NCBI GenBank assembly: GCA_024276905.1
Contig: JAJRWF010000153.1
Coordinates: forward strand, 1 to 42,818
Source of the DNA: Deltaproteobacteria bacterium
Lineage (GTDB): Bacteria; Desulfobacterota; Desulfuromonadia; Desulfuromonadales; Geopsychrobacteraceae
Direction of reading: 5' to 3'
DNA: 42,818 bases
This document shows positions 8,725 through 16,434 of this stretch, piece by piece. The notes under the pieces are model-generated. The model was not told the origin of the DNA and did not search any database. It saw only the letters and a program-made list of their open reading frames with translations. Both the position numbers and the translations under genes were made by a program. Each line of letters starts with the position of its first letter. Position 1 is the first letter of the stretch.

Positions 8725-9725
8725 GTGACCGCCGCTGCGTTACAACAGGCGATAAAGGCACGCAAACTGCCACCCGTTATCTATCTCTACGGAGGGGAAG
8801 CGTTTCTGCGCCAGCAGGCACTGCAGCAGATAGAAAAAGCCGTATTAACCCCTGGCAGCGAAGATTTCAATCGGCACGTTTTTCATGGCAAGGGAATTCC
8901 GCTGGAGCAGGTCAATGAAGCGGTCCTGACTTTGCCTGCGTTTGCGGAAAAACGCCTGGTTGTTGTCAAGGATGCGCAATCACTTGTGGCGGCCGATCTT
9001 GACAGTTTGCGGGCCTATATTGAAAACCCGGTTGAGCAGACCTGTTTGGTTTTCAGTGGCGAAAAGATTGACAGCCGGCGTAAATTTTTTCAGATTCTCA
9101 AAAAAAAGATGCCCTGGTCGAGTTCAAACCTCTCACTGAGAGACAGCTCCCTGCCTTCATTCGCAATCATCTCGATGGTCTTGATTACAGTATAACCAGT
9201 GACGCCCTGGCACTTTTTGTTGATCGGGTCGGTTGCAGCCTGCTTGAAGTGATGGTGGAGCTTGAGAAGTTGACTCTCTATGCCGGGCCGGCGCGACTGC
9301 TTGATGTCCCGGATGTTCAGGCGGTGGTTTCAAGCGTTCGCGCCGAGAATATTTTTGCCATCGGCAATGCGGTTGGACGTCAGGATGCGGGGACGGCCCT
9401 GACTCTTGGCCGCCATCTGATTGCTGATGGAGAGGCTCCATTGAAAATTCTTTCGTTGTTGACCCGGCATTACCGCCAGTTATGGAAGGCTCGTGAGCTT
9501 CAGGTCGCAGGGCGCCCCGCGAGTGAAATTGCCCGAGGTGCCGGTGTCCCGCCATTCGTTGTAGACGGTCTGGTTGCTCAGGGCCGCAAGTATTCGCGCG
9601 CCGATTTCAGGTGCGCATTCAAACTGTTTGTTGAGGCCGATCTGGCGATGAAGTCGAGCGGTTCGCAAGCCGAGGTTGTGCTTGAAAACCTGTTGTTGAG
9701 ACTGGCTGGAGAGCAGACCGTGTAA
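8725..9725 (+). CDS. holA: DNA polymerase III delta subunit, frame interrupted at A8 run
   Basis: Delta is the clamp-loader subunit that opens the beta clamp. Frame 0 from the GTG at 8725 runs only 156 residues, to 9195, and after 'FQILKKK' it loses all resemblance to the family. Reading one base back at the A8 run (9100-9107) gives a continuous 333-residue protein to the TAA at 9723-9725: 'KKKDALVEFKPLTE', then 'LDYSITSDALALF' and 'LLEVMVELEKL', all as expected for delta. The N part has 'YLYGGEAFLRQQAL'. Either one A is missing from the sequence, or the gene is expressed by -1 frameshifting or transcript slippage. The C part alone could open at 9249 but would lack the beta-binding N-terminal domain. 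No second holA is visible. Confidence 0.9.
9100..9108 (+). other. Candidate -1 slippery site in holA
   Basis: Eight A followed by G. The frame-0 codons are CTC AAA AAA AAG, so the heptamer A AAA AAG (9102-9108) is in the exact phase used for -1 slippage in E. coli dnaX. After slippage the next codon is GAT, which restores the delta frame. A 5-bp hairpin CTCTC/GAGAG lies at 9130-9142, farther downstream than usual for a stimulator. No upstream Shine-Dalgarno-like stimulator is apparent. Confidence 0.5.
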
Positions 9726-9727
9726 AA

Positions 9728-9759
9728 TAAAAAAAGGGGCCTCAGAGAGGCCCCTTTTT
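9728..9759. terminator. Bidirectional terminator between holA and rpsT
   Basis: Perfect 8-bp stem GGGGCCTC/GAGGCCCC (9736-9743 with 9747-9754) with an AGA loop, flanked by eight A on the left and five T on the right. It therefore works on both strands and separates the convergent holA and rpsT transcripts. Confidence 0.9.
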
Positions 9760-9782
9760 ATCAATTCTGCTCCAGGTTCGAA

Positions 9783-10046
9783 TCAACCAAGAGTATTGAC
9801 AAGCTTGGTCAGTCGCGCAATCTTGCGACTGGCGGTTGCTTTGTGGATGACACCTTTGGTTGAACTTTTGTCGATGCAGGGGATAGCAAGCTTCAGGGCC
9901 TGGAGGGCGGTCTCTTTATCTCCTGCGGTCACTGCTTCACGAACATTTTTGACCAGGCCGCGCATGGTTGAGCGAATATGATTGTTGCGGGCATTACGGA
10001 CCTTATTCTGTTTGTTGCGTTTTACTGCTGATTTGTGGTTAGCCAC
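9783..10046 (-). CDS. rpsT: 30S ribosomal protein S20
   Basis: 87 residues, very basic and helical, opening with 'MANHKSAVKRNKQNKVRN' as is typical of S20. The protein binds 16S rRNA and is needed for 30S assembly. The ATG at 10044-10046 is preceded on the - strand by AAAGGAG. It is a single-gene transcription unit, with a predicted promoter upstream and a strong terminator shared with holA downstream. Convergence with holA is common in relatives. Confidence 0.97.
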   Translation of the reverse strand: MANHKSAVKRNKQNKVRNARNNHIRSTMRGLVKNVREAVTAGDKETALQALKLAIPCIDKSSTKGVIHKATASRKIARLTKLVNTLG

Positions 10047-10098
10047 TTTTTGCTCCTTTAAAGACGACAGACTGTCGATACTGATTTAGGTTGGCGAA

Positions 10099-10128
10099 TT
10101 GATAGCATTGCGGATCATCTCCAGTCAA
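10099..10128 (-). promoter_or_regulatory. Predicted sigma70 promoter for rpsT
   Basis: On the - strand, TTGACT (10123-10128) and TATCAA (10099-10104) are separated by 18 bases. They lie about 50 bases upstream of the rpsT start codon. Pattern match only. Confidence 0.5.
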
Positions 10129-10229
10129 GTTAAAAAGTACTTATTGTGCAGGTAAACTTGTCGGGTTTCCGGTAGGTTAGGGTGATTGCCGACGGGATTA
10201 AAATATTTAAAGAATAAGGTTGGCGAGAT

Positions 10230-11810
10230 ATGGACCATCGCAGGAAAATATCCGGCGCAACGCTGGTCATGGCGTGTGCGACTTTCTTGAGTCGTATCGG
10301 TGGTCTTGTGCGTGATGTTGTGGTCGCCAGGATTTTTGGTGCCGGTTTTGTCAGTGATGCTTTTTTTATGGCCTTCACCATCCCGAACCTGCTAAGACGT
10401 TTTTTTGGTGAAGGCGCACTGACTGCAGCGTTTGTCCCGGTATATACGGAAGTTTCGTCCTCCCATGGAGAGGATGAGGCGCGACAACTGGCCAATCGTT
10501 GTGTGACCTTGTTGAGTCTGCTGATGCTTCTGGTGGTCGTTTGCGGGATGTTTTTTTCTCCGTGGATTGTTCGTGCCGTCGGCTATGGTTTTGGTGATAT
10601 TTCCGGCAAACTGGAGCTGACTGCCGGTTTGACAAGATTCATGTTCCCTTATGTCGGGCTGGTCAGTTTACTTGCACTCCTGACCGGAATCCTCAATGTC
10701 AGGGGGCATTTTTTTCTGCCCTCTCTGTCACCCTTGCTGCTGAACCTTGGGATGATTCTCGGTGCTCTGCTTCTGGGCGGCTTTTTTGAACAGCCGATTT
10801 ATGGTTTGGCGGCCGGTGTTCTGTTGGGAGGGGCGGCACAACTTCTGTTGCAATATCCGGTGTTATTGCGTTACCGGATTCGCTTGCGCCCGGATTTTCG
10901 TTTTGCCGCTGATGCGGTTGTGCGCCGGATCGCAGGTTTGATGCTGCCAGGTCTTGCCGGGGTGGCGATCTACCAGATAAATGTGATTGTCACCCGTCTG
11001 CTCGCCTCCTTTTTACCTCAGGGGAGCGTTTCCTACCTCTATTACGGCCAGCGGCTTTTCGAGTTTCCTCAGGGGATATTTATCGTTTCTCTCGCTCAGG
11101 CGGTCCTGCCATTGATGAGTCGCCATGCGGCAGATGGTGATGATGCGGCATTCAGGGATTCGCTGCAGTTTGCCTTCGCGATGATGGTCGTATTTACCTT
11201 GCCCGCGATCTTTGGTCTGATGATCTGTGCGCGTCCCGTTTATAGCCTTTTTTTCATGGGTGGTGAATTTGGTCTGAAGGCCCTCGATGCAACGTCTCTG
11301 ACTCTGATTTATTATGCTCCCGGGCTCTTGTTTGTCGGGCTCAGCCGGGTGGCGGCGCAAACCTTCTATGCCATGAAAGATACGCGCACGCCCGTTGTGG
11401 TTTCTTTCTGGACCCTGATTGTCAACGCCGGTCTCGGCTATCTGTTGATGGGTCCACTTCAATATCTGGGGTTGGCTCTGGCCCTGACCCTGGCCTCGGG
11501 ATTCAATGCTCTGCTGTTGATCGTTCTGTTGCGGCGCATAATCGGTCCTTTCATCAGGTTTTCTCTGTTGAGACCTCTGCGTGGAGTTGTGCCGGCTACT
11601 GTCGGGATGGTTCTTGTTGCCATGCCGATAGTTAATTTATGTGACTGGTCCCTCTCCGGTACCTTGTTGCAGAAATCTTCAATTCTGTTGTTGGCCGTTG
11701 GCTGCGGGGGGCTCGTTTTCCTGTTACTTTGCCTGTTGCTGAAAGTTGAAGAAATTTCACGCGGCTGGCGTTTGTTGATTCGGCGCGGGGGAAATGATGG
11801 CCCAATCTGA
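10230..11810 (+). CDS. murJ: Lipid II flippase MurJ
   Basis: 526 residues, a polytopic inner-membrane protein of the MviN/MOP superfamily with about 14 hydrophobic segments. It moves lipid II across the inner membrane for peptidoglycan synthesis. Family features include the N-terminal 'SRIGGLVRDVVVARIFG', 'FTIPNLLRRFFGEGALTAAF' and the mid-protein 'YYGQRLFEFPQGIF'. The charged residues of the central cavity region appear intact. It lies divergent from rpsT, 183 bases away. The ribosome-binding site before the ATG at 10230 is weak. Confidence 0.95.
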   Translation: MDHRRKISGATLVMACATFLSRIGGLVRDVVVARIFGAGFVSDAFFMAFTIPNLLRRFFGEGALTAAFVPVYTEVSSSHGEDEARQLANRCVTLLSLLMLLVVVCGMFFSPWIVRAVGYGFGDISGKLELTAGLTRFMFPYVGLVSLLALLTGILNVRGHFFLPSLSPLLLNLGMILGALLLGGFFEQPIYGLAAGVLLGGAAQLLLQYPVLLRYRIRLRPDFRFAADAVVRRIAGLMLPGLAGVAIYQINVIVTRLLASFLPQGSVSYLYYGQRLFEFPQGIFIVSLAQAVLPLMSRHAADGDDAAFRDSLQFAFAMMVVFTLPAIFGLMICARPVYSLFFMGGEFGLKALDATSLTLIYYAPGLLFVGLSRVAAQTFYAMKDTRTPVVVSFWTLIVNAGLGYLLMGPLQYLGLALALTLASGFNALLLIVLLRRIIGPFIRFSLLRPLRGVVPATVGMVLVAMPIVNLCDWSLSGTLLQKSSILLLAVGCGGLVFLLLCLLLKVEEISRGWRLLIRRGGNDGPI

Positions 11811-11937
11811 TTAGCACACCTGCGTTCCTCCTCCTCGGCTTAACTCAGGCGAGGCCTGCGTCGGCGCGCCTTGTCCGCAGTCAAAATGACTCAGAATGAA
11901 TTGACACAACGAACCAAACGGGACACTCGCAGGCTTT
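11811..11937. other. GC-rich intergenic segment, candidate dispersed repeat
   Basis: 127 bases between convergent murJ and fxsA with no reading frame of interest. The central part (about 11830-11890) is GC-rich, with alternating GGCGAGG, GCCTGCG and GGCGCGCC motifs, and differs from the flanking coding style. It resembles short dispersed intergenic repeats, but only one copy is in the window, so I cannot confirm this. No T-tailed hairpin for murJ is apparent. Confidence 0.25.
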
Positions 11938-12330
11938 TCAGTTGCGATAGATACGTATCCGGTCGTTGGCTGCCAGCTGTTCAAATAATTTTTTCAGCCA
12001 GCCCTTGAGGACTGCGCGACTGAAAGAAGCCAGCAGCAGGAAGCCGGCCAGGTCGGTACAGAATCCTGGTGTCAGGAGGAGCAGACCACCGGCCAGGACC
12101 ATGGCTCCATCGATCAATTCCTCGGTAGGAACTCTTCCGGCTGCGATCTCTTGTTGGATTTTCATCAGCAGGGCCAAGCCCTGGGTCCTGGCCAGATATG
12201 CTCCCGCAATACCGGTTGCCAAAACGAGCAGAATAGTCGCTCCCAGACCGATCAGATTCCCGACGGAAAGAAGAACGTAAATCTCCAGAATCGGGACAAG
12301 AATAAAGAGTGCAAGCAATTTTATAAACAT
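11938..12330 (-). CDS. fxsA: FxsA family membrane protein
   Basis: 130 residues. The first 100 are largely hydrophobic, with about three to four membrane segments, followed by a short charged cytoplasmic tail. 'LVPILEIYVLLSVG' near residue 12 and 'ATGIAGAYLARTQG' near residue 40 are hallmark FxsA motifs, as is 'LLLTPGFCTDLAG'. The E. coli member is known for overcoming phage T7 exclusion by the F plasmid when overproduced; its normal role is not established. It is on the - strand downstream of mazG, with 256 bases between them, so it probably has its own promoter. Confidence 0.88.
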   Translation of the reverse strand: MFIKLLALFILVPILEIYVLLSVGNLIGLGATILLVLATGIAGAYLARTQGLALLMKIQQEIAAGRVPTEELIDGAMVLAGGLLLLTPGFCTDLAGFLLLASFSRAVLKGWLKKLFEQLAANDRIRIYRN

Positions 12331-12586
12331 GATAAATCCTCTATGTTCATTAAAGGTTAGCAGGCACCAAGGTGGTATCTGGTATTTCGTTCCCTATCCT
12401 TGGTTGAGCTCTAAGTGCCTGAAAATAAAGCACAAAAAAAGTGCCTAAAAAATGTGCAGTGTGCTGGGGCCGCCGGGTTGCCTCATATTGTGAAGAATGT
12501 TCACAGTTCTGCCAACAGGTTTTGCACAGTTGTTGTTGAAAAACGGGGAACCCCCTTGAAAGATCGGCATTTTTGAGATTTCAGCC
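12331..12586. other. Intergenic region upstream of fxsA with GTGCC repeats
   Basis: 256 non-coding bases between the mazG stop and the fxsA start. AAGTGCCT occurs twice in direct orientation (12413-12420 and 12439-12446). GTGCCTG at 12415-12421 is the exact complement of CAGGCAC at 12361-12367; the interval also contains CCAAGG and CCTTGG, so a branched stem could form. GCAC-A7-GTGC at 12430-12444 could form a small hairpin. No clear promoter or known RNA family was recognised. Confidence 0.4.
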
Positions 12587-13279
12587 TTATTGACTACTGC
12601 TGGAGTCATCATTTTTATTCTCTTGTTCGGACTGTTGGGAAAGCAGATTCAAGACATATTTACGCAGCGCCAGTTCGCTGTCGATACCCTGTTGATGTGC
12701 TTGTGCGACCGCAGCATACAGTCGGGCTCCCTGTTCTGTTTCGTTCCAATCTTCTGGGTCCGGGCTTGGCGGGACTTTCCGGGATGCTTTCTCGTCCTTC
12801 ATCCCGCGCTCATTTTTCAGATATCGACAAACCTTGTCGGCAAGTTTCAATGCGGGCAGGTTGTTCGGCAGACGCGAAGCAAAATCTGTCGGCTTCCCTT
12901 TTTCCTTCAGCTCCTGCTGTTTGATCTGTTCCCAGTCCGGGTGCTGCGCGTTCTCTTTATCCGTGGAAAAAATCTGTGGATGACGGCGGCGAAGTTTGTT
13001 ATCTATCCCTTGCGCGATTTCTCCGAGGCCAAAAAGCCCTCGCTCAGAAAAAATCTGGGCCTGAAAGACAATCTGCAGCAACAGGTCACCGAGCTCCGCC
13101 AGGATCTCGTCATTATCGCCATTGTCTATGGCATCAACCAGTTCATAGGCTTCTTCGATAATATAAGGCCGCAGGCTTTCAGGTGTTTGTGCGCGGTCCC
13201 AGTTGCAGCCGTGTTCAGAGCGAAGTAGGCGCATGGTGCTGATTAGTTGTTTGAGCTGTTCACTTTCGGTTGGCGTCAT
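12587..13279 (-). CDS. mazG: Nucleoside triphosphate pyrophosphohydrolase MazG
   Basis: 230 residues. The enzyme hydrolyses (d)NTPs to the monophosphate plus pyrophosphate, removing aberrant nucleotides. The N-terminal MazG domain carries 'CNWDRAQTPESLRPYIIEEAYE' in substance (residues about 25-47). Its metal-binding EExxE and ExxD motifs appear as 'EEAYE' and 'ELGDLL'. The second domain is divergent after about residue 140 and ends in a Ser- and Asp-rich tail; it lacks a clear second full set of metal ligands. The - strand ATG at 13279 is preceded by AAAGGAAAG. It is divergent from the yceD operon with about 250 bases between them. Confidence 0.9.
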   Translation of the reverse strand: MTPTESEQLKQLISTMRLLRSEHGCNWDRAQTPESLRPYIIEEAYELVDAIDNGDNDEILAELGDLLLQIVFQAQIFSERGLFGLGEIAQGIDNKLRRRHPQIFSTDKENAQHPDWEQIKQQELKEKGKPTDFASRLPNNLPALKLADKVCRYLKNERGMKDEKASRKVPPSPDPEDWNETEQGARLYAAVAQAHQQGIDSELALRKYVLNLLSQQSEQENKNDDSSSSQ

Positions 13280-13476
13280 GATGGACTTTCCTTTAGTTGC
13301 TGAGCTGGTTGGTCTTGATTGTCCTCAGGTCTGTTCCTGGTTCGTCGCGGAAGATTTCATGTCTGAGGATGTCCATCCATACTGACACGTTTGAAAGTGA
13401 CGGAGAATTGAAAAAAAACCTTGCAAATCCGTGCTTGATGGGCTATCTAGGTTCGCCCGTTTTTGCCGGATTTCCC

Positions 13477-13504
13477 TTGACATAATTCGGTCTGGTTCTA
13501 TAGT
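13477..13504 (+). promoter_or_regulatory. Sigma70 promoter of the yceD-rpmF-plsX-fab operon
   Basis: A perfect TTGACA (13477-13482), a 16-base spacer and TATAGT (13499-13504). Transcription would begin near 13511, about 20 bases before the yceD start chosen here. No FapR- or FabR-like operator was recognised next to it. Confidence 0.75.
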
Positions 13505-13531
13505 GTGTCGCTTTGTCCAGAGGTTGAACTG

Positions 13532-14083
13532 GTGCGTCTGTCAGTAAAAAAAATTACAGAGATAAGCAGTGCTTATACTGTCAGGCTGGCAGCAGATGAG
13601 CTGAATTGTCAACTTGCTGCGGCAGCAGTCGAGACGACAACTTCTTTTGTCGATTCTGTTCTGGTGAACTACCGTCTTTCTCGGATTACACGCAGGCTGG
13701 TTCTGGATGGAGAGATAAACTCTGTACTTGGCCTGCAGTGCGGGCTTTGCTTGAAAGACTATCGTTGGCCGTTGCAGGAATCTTTCAGTCTGACTCTGAA
13801 TCTTGTTGATGAGGAAGAAACGCTCTCAACGGAAGAACTGGAGCTGGATGAGGAGCAGATCAACCGTCTTCTGGTTGCCGACGGCGAGGTAGACCTGTTA
13901 CCGGTTCTGCAGGAGCAGGTCCTGGTGCGCTTACCGCTTCATCCGGTGTGCAGTGATGATTGTGCGGGCCTGTGTCCTTATTGTGGCGGTGATTTAAATC
14001 ACACGCAATGCCATTGCGAACCGAAACCTTTTAATAATCGTTTTGGGGCGCTGAAAAATATTAATCTGAACAGTTCGGATTAA
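13532..14083 (+). CDS. yceD: YceD/DUF177 family protein
   Basis: 183 residues from the GTG at 13532, with AGAGG upstream. The in-frame GTG at 13505 begins next to the promoter -10 hexamer and before the predicted transcript start, so it is rejected. YceD proteins lie next to rpmF in most bacteria and in plants act in 23S rRNA accumulation; the molecular activity is not settled. Visible features are a CxxC pair 'CGLCLKDY' near residue 76 and a C-terminal Cys-rich stretch ('CAGLCPYCGGDL' and 'CHCE') suggesting metal binding. The middle is acidic. It is the first gene of the operon, followed by rpmF after 96 bases. Confidence 0.88.
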   Translation: MRLSVKKITEISSAYTVRLAADELNCQLAAAAVETTTSFVDSVLVNYRLSRITRRLVLDGEINSVLGLQCGLCLKDYRWPLQESFSLTLNLVDEEETLSTEELELDEEQINRLLVADGEVDLLPVLQEQVLVRLPLHPVCSDDCAGLCPYCGGDLNHTQCHCEPKPFNNRFGALKNINLNSSD

Positions 14084-14179
14084 ATCGCCGAACCCTGACG
14101 TCCGGCAGGTAAGAACTGGATAATAACTTTACTAAACCATGGTCGCTTGTGCGGTCATTTGCAAGGAGACACCAAAGAG

Positions 14180-14362
14180 ATGGCAGTACCAAAGAAGAAA
14201 ACTTCGAAATCGAAAAAAAACATGCGACGTTCCCATGACTCTATCTCCGCACCGGGTATTTCGACCTGCCCCCAGTGCCAGGAGCCGAAGCTGCCGCACC
14301 GTGTTTGCGCCAACTGCGGAACTTACAAAGGAAAAGAAATTATCAGCGACGATAGTATCTGA
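14180..14362 (+). CDS. rpmF: 50S ribosomal protein L32
   Basis: 60 residues from the ATG at 14180; the family start '[13 protein letters not shown]' fixes it, and the upstream in-frame extension to 14147 is spurious. The basic N-terminus is followed by a zinc-ribbon with CPQC and CANC pairs, the cysteine form of L32. The downstream motif 'GTYKGKEII' is conserved. It sits between yceD and plsX, as in most bacteria. This arrangement links ribosome and lipid synthesis genes on one transcript. Confidence 0.96.
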   Translation: MAVPKKKTSKSKKNMRRSHDSISAPGISTCPQCQEPKLPHRVCANCGTYKGKEIISDDSI

Positions 14363-14383
14363 TTTTCGACTGCCTGGGAAATT

Positions 14384-15370
14384 ATGTCTATTAAAGTAGC
14401 AGTCGATGCGATGGGAGGAGATTATGCTCCGGTATCTGAGGTTGCCGGCGCGGTTTCAGCCTGTCAGCGTTGGGGATGTGAGGTCGTGCTGGTTGGCGAT
14501 GAATCCCTGCTCAACGCCGAGTTAGCCAAATATCAGACCGAGAATTTGCGAATCGGGATTCATCACGCCAGTCAGGTTGTAGGGATGGAGGATTCCGCTT
14601 CGGATGTTGTGCGCAAGAAAAAGGATTCCTCGATCCGGGTTGCTTTTGACCTGGTCAAGAGCGGGGAGGCTCAGGCTGTCGTCAGTACCGGAAATTCCGG
14701 CGCGACCATGGCTGCCGGGATGTTTGTTCTCAAGCGGGTCAAGGGGATTGATCGGCCGGCTATCGGCACCTTGCTGCCGAATGTCAAGGGTATGACACTG
14801 GTCCTTGATATGGGCGCCAATGTTGATTGCAAGCCTTTGAACCTGCAACAGTTTGCTATTATGGGCAGTCTTTATATGCAGCATGTTGCCGGCGTCAAAG
14901 CACCGCGAGTCGGCCTGCTGTCCAATGGTGAAGAAGAAAAGAAGGGAACTGAGCTGACACGTGAGGCTCATCGTCTGCTGCTCGATACCCGAATCAACTA
15001 TGTCGGCAATGTTGAAGGTGGGGATGTCTATAACGGTTCGGTGGACGTTGTTGTCTGCGACGGTTTTGTCGGTAATGTTCTGCTCAAGGTTTCCGAGGGG
15101 CTGGCAGTTGCCATGACCAGCATGCTGCGCACCGAGATAGAGGGACGCTTGCTGTCCAAAATCGGAGCCTTGCTCAGTCGCAGCTCATTTCGTGCCTTCA
15201 AGAAAAAAGTCGATCCAAGTGAATATGGTGGTGCTCCCCTCCTTGGACTGGCCGGGACCGGGGTGGTTTGTCATGGCAAGGCGTCACCCCTGGCGATCGC
15301 CATTGCCATTCGTCAGGCACAAGAATTTGCCGGTATTCGCATTGAGGAAAAACTGGTCCATTCCATCTGA
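14384..15370 (+). CDS. plsX: Phosphate acyltransferase PlsX
   Basis: 328 residues, slightly short of the commoner 335-350. It converts acyl-ACP to acyl-phosphate for the PlsY step of phospholipid synthesis, as a peripheral membrane enzyme. Motifs are 'VAVDAMGGDYAP' at the N-terminus, 'VSTGNSGATMA' near residue 100, 'DMGANVDCKP' near residue 143 and 'GFVGNVLLK' near residue 228. Ends 20 bases after rpmF begins its own spacer and is followed by fabH after 58 bases. Same operon as the fab genes, so acyl-ACP supply and use are co-expressed. Confidence 0.96.
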   Translation: MSIKVAVDAMGGDYAPVSEVAGAVSACQRWGCEVVLVGDESLLNAELAKYQTENLRIGIHHASQVVGMEDSASDVVRKKKDSSIRVAFDLVKSGEAQAVVSTGNSGATMAAGMFVLKRVKGIDRPAIGTLLPNVKGMTLVLDMGANVDCKPLNLQQFAIMGSLYMQHVAGVKAPRVGLLSNGEEEKKGTELTREAHRLLLDTRINYVGNVEGGDVYNGSVDVVVCDGFVGNVLLKVSEGLAVAMTSMLRTEIEGRLLSKIGALLSRSSFRAFKKKVDPSEYGGAPLLGLAGTGVVCHGKASPLAIAIAIRQAQEFAGIRIEEKLVHSI

Positions 15371-15428
15371 ACCATTTAGCTAACGTCCGCATCCGTTTGT
15401 TTCGAGTCTGGATCAAGGGAGATTTGCT

Positions 15429-16409
15429 GTGATCAGAGCACGTATCACGGGAACCGGCTCATATATGCCGGAGAAAATATTGACCAATTTCGATATCGAA
15501 AAGATGGTCGATACCTCGAACGACTGGATTGTCGCCCGCACCGGGATTGAACAACGCCGGGTTGCTGCCGAGGGAGAGTACACTTCCGATATGGCAACGC
15601 GAGCCGCTGAACGTGCGCTTGAAATGGCTGGCGTTACCGCTGGCGAGATTGACCTGATTGTGCTCGGAACGATCACCGGCGATTATCCCTGGCCGGCGAC
15701 AGCCTGTATCGTGCAGAAGAATCTGGGCGCAGACAATGCTTACGCCTATGATCTTTCAGCGGCCTGCAGTGGGTTTGTTTACGCACTGAGTTGTGCCAGC
15801 GATTTTATCCAGAGTGGCCGCGGCAAGAAGGCCCTGGTGCTCGGCGCTGAAACTCTCAGTCGCATTATCGACTGGACTGATCGAAACACCTGCGTGCTCT
15901 TCGGTGACGGTGCCGGAGCTGTCGTGCTTGAAGCGACAGAAGGAGATACCGGCTTGCTGTCATCGCATATGCATTCGGATGGCAGTTATCTTGATCTGCT
16001 GTATCAACCCGGCTTCGGAACGCGCCACATGCCGAGTGCCGAGACGCTTGAAGACCGTCTTCCGTATCTCAAGATGGAAGGAAATGAAGTTTTCAAGGTT
16101 GCCGTTCGTTCCTTGACCAGTGTCTCCCTGGAAGCCCTGGAAGCCAACGGCATGACTGCCAGTGATGTCTCCCTTTTTATTCCCCATCAGGCCAACAAGC
16201 GAATTCTCGAAGCGACAGCCAAACGCGTCAAATTGACTGATGATCAGGTTTATATCAATGTCCATAAATACGGCAATACTTCCGGTGCAACCATTCCGGT
16301 AGCAATGGATGAGGCCAATCGGGCCGGAATGCTGAAGGCGGATGATATTATCCTGCTCTCGGCTTTTGGCGGCGGCTTTACCTGGGGTTCAACCCTGATT
16401 CGGTGGTAA
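15429..16409 (+). CDS. fabH: Beta-ketoacyl-ACP synthase III
   Basis: 326 residues from a GTG start. It condenses acetyl-CoA (or another short acyl-CoA primer) with malonyl-ACP to start type II fatty acid synthesis. The catalytic triad is visible: Cys in 'SAACSGFVYAL' near residue 113, His in 'IPHQANKRI' near residue 253, and Asn in 'YGNTSGAT' near residue 283. The Trp and Arg of the CoA-binding region 'TSNDWIVARTGI' are present near residue 35. 'FGGGFTWGS' closes the protein. Ends in TAA. Confidence 0.97.
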   Translation: MIRARITGTGSYMPEKILTNFDIEKMVDTSNDWIVARTGIEQRRVAAEGEYTSDMATRAAERALEMAGVTAGEIDLIVLGTITGDYPWPATACIVQKNLGADNAYAYDLSAACSGFVYALSCASDFIQSGRGKKALVLGAETLSRIIDWTDRNTCVLFGDGAGAVVLEATEGDTGLLSSHMHSDGSYLDLLYQPGFGTRHMPSAETLEDRLPYLKMEGNEVFKVAVRSLTSVSLEALEANGMTASDVSLFIPHQANKRILEATAKRVKLTDDQVYINVHKYGNTSGATIPVAMDEANRAGMLKADDIILLSAFGGGFTWGSTLIRW

Positions 16410-16434
16410 TTGTAAAGACAGGATGGCACGAGCA

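Noticed and set aside
9249-9725. Independent gene in the second half of holA
   Set aside because: The sequence between 9108 and 9249 also encodes delta in the same frame, so the segment is the C-terminal part of holA, not a separate gene.
13505-13531. GTG at 13505 as the yceD start
   Set aside because: It directly follows the -10 hexamer, precedes the predicted transcript start and has no ribosome-binding site; GTG at 13532 fits better.
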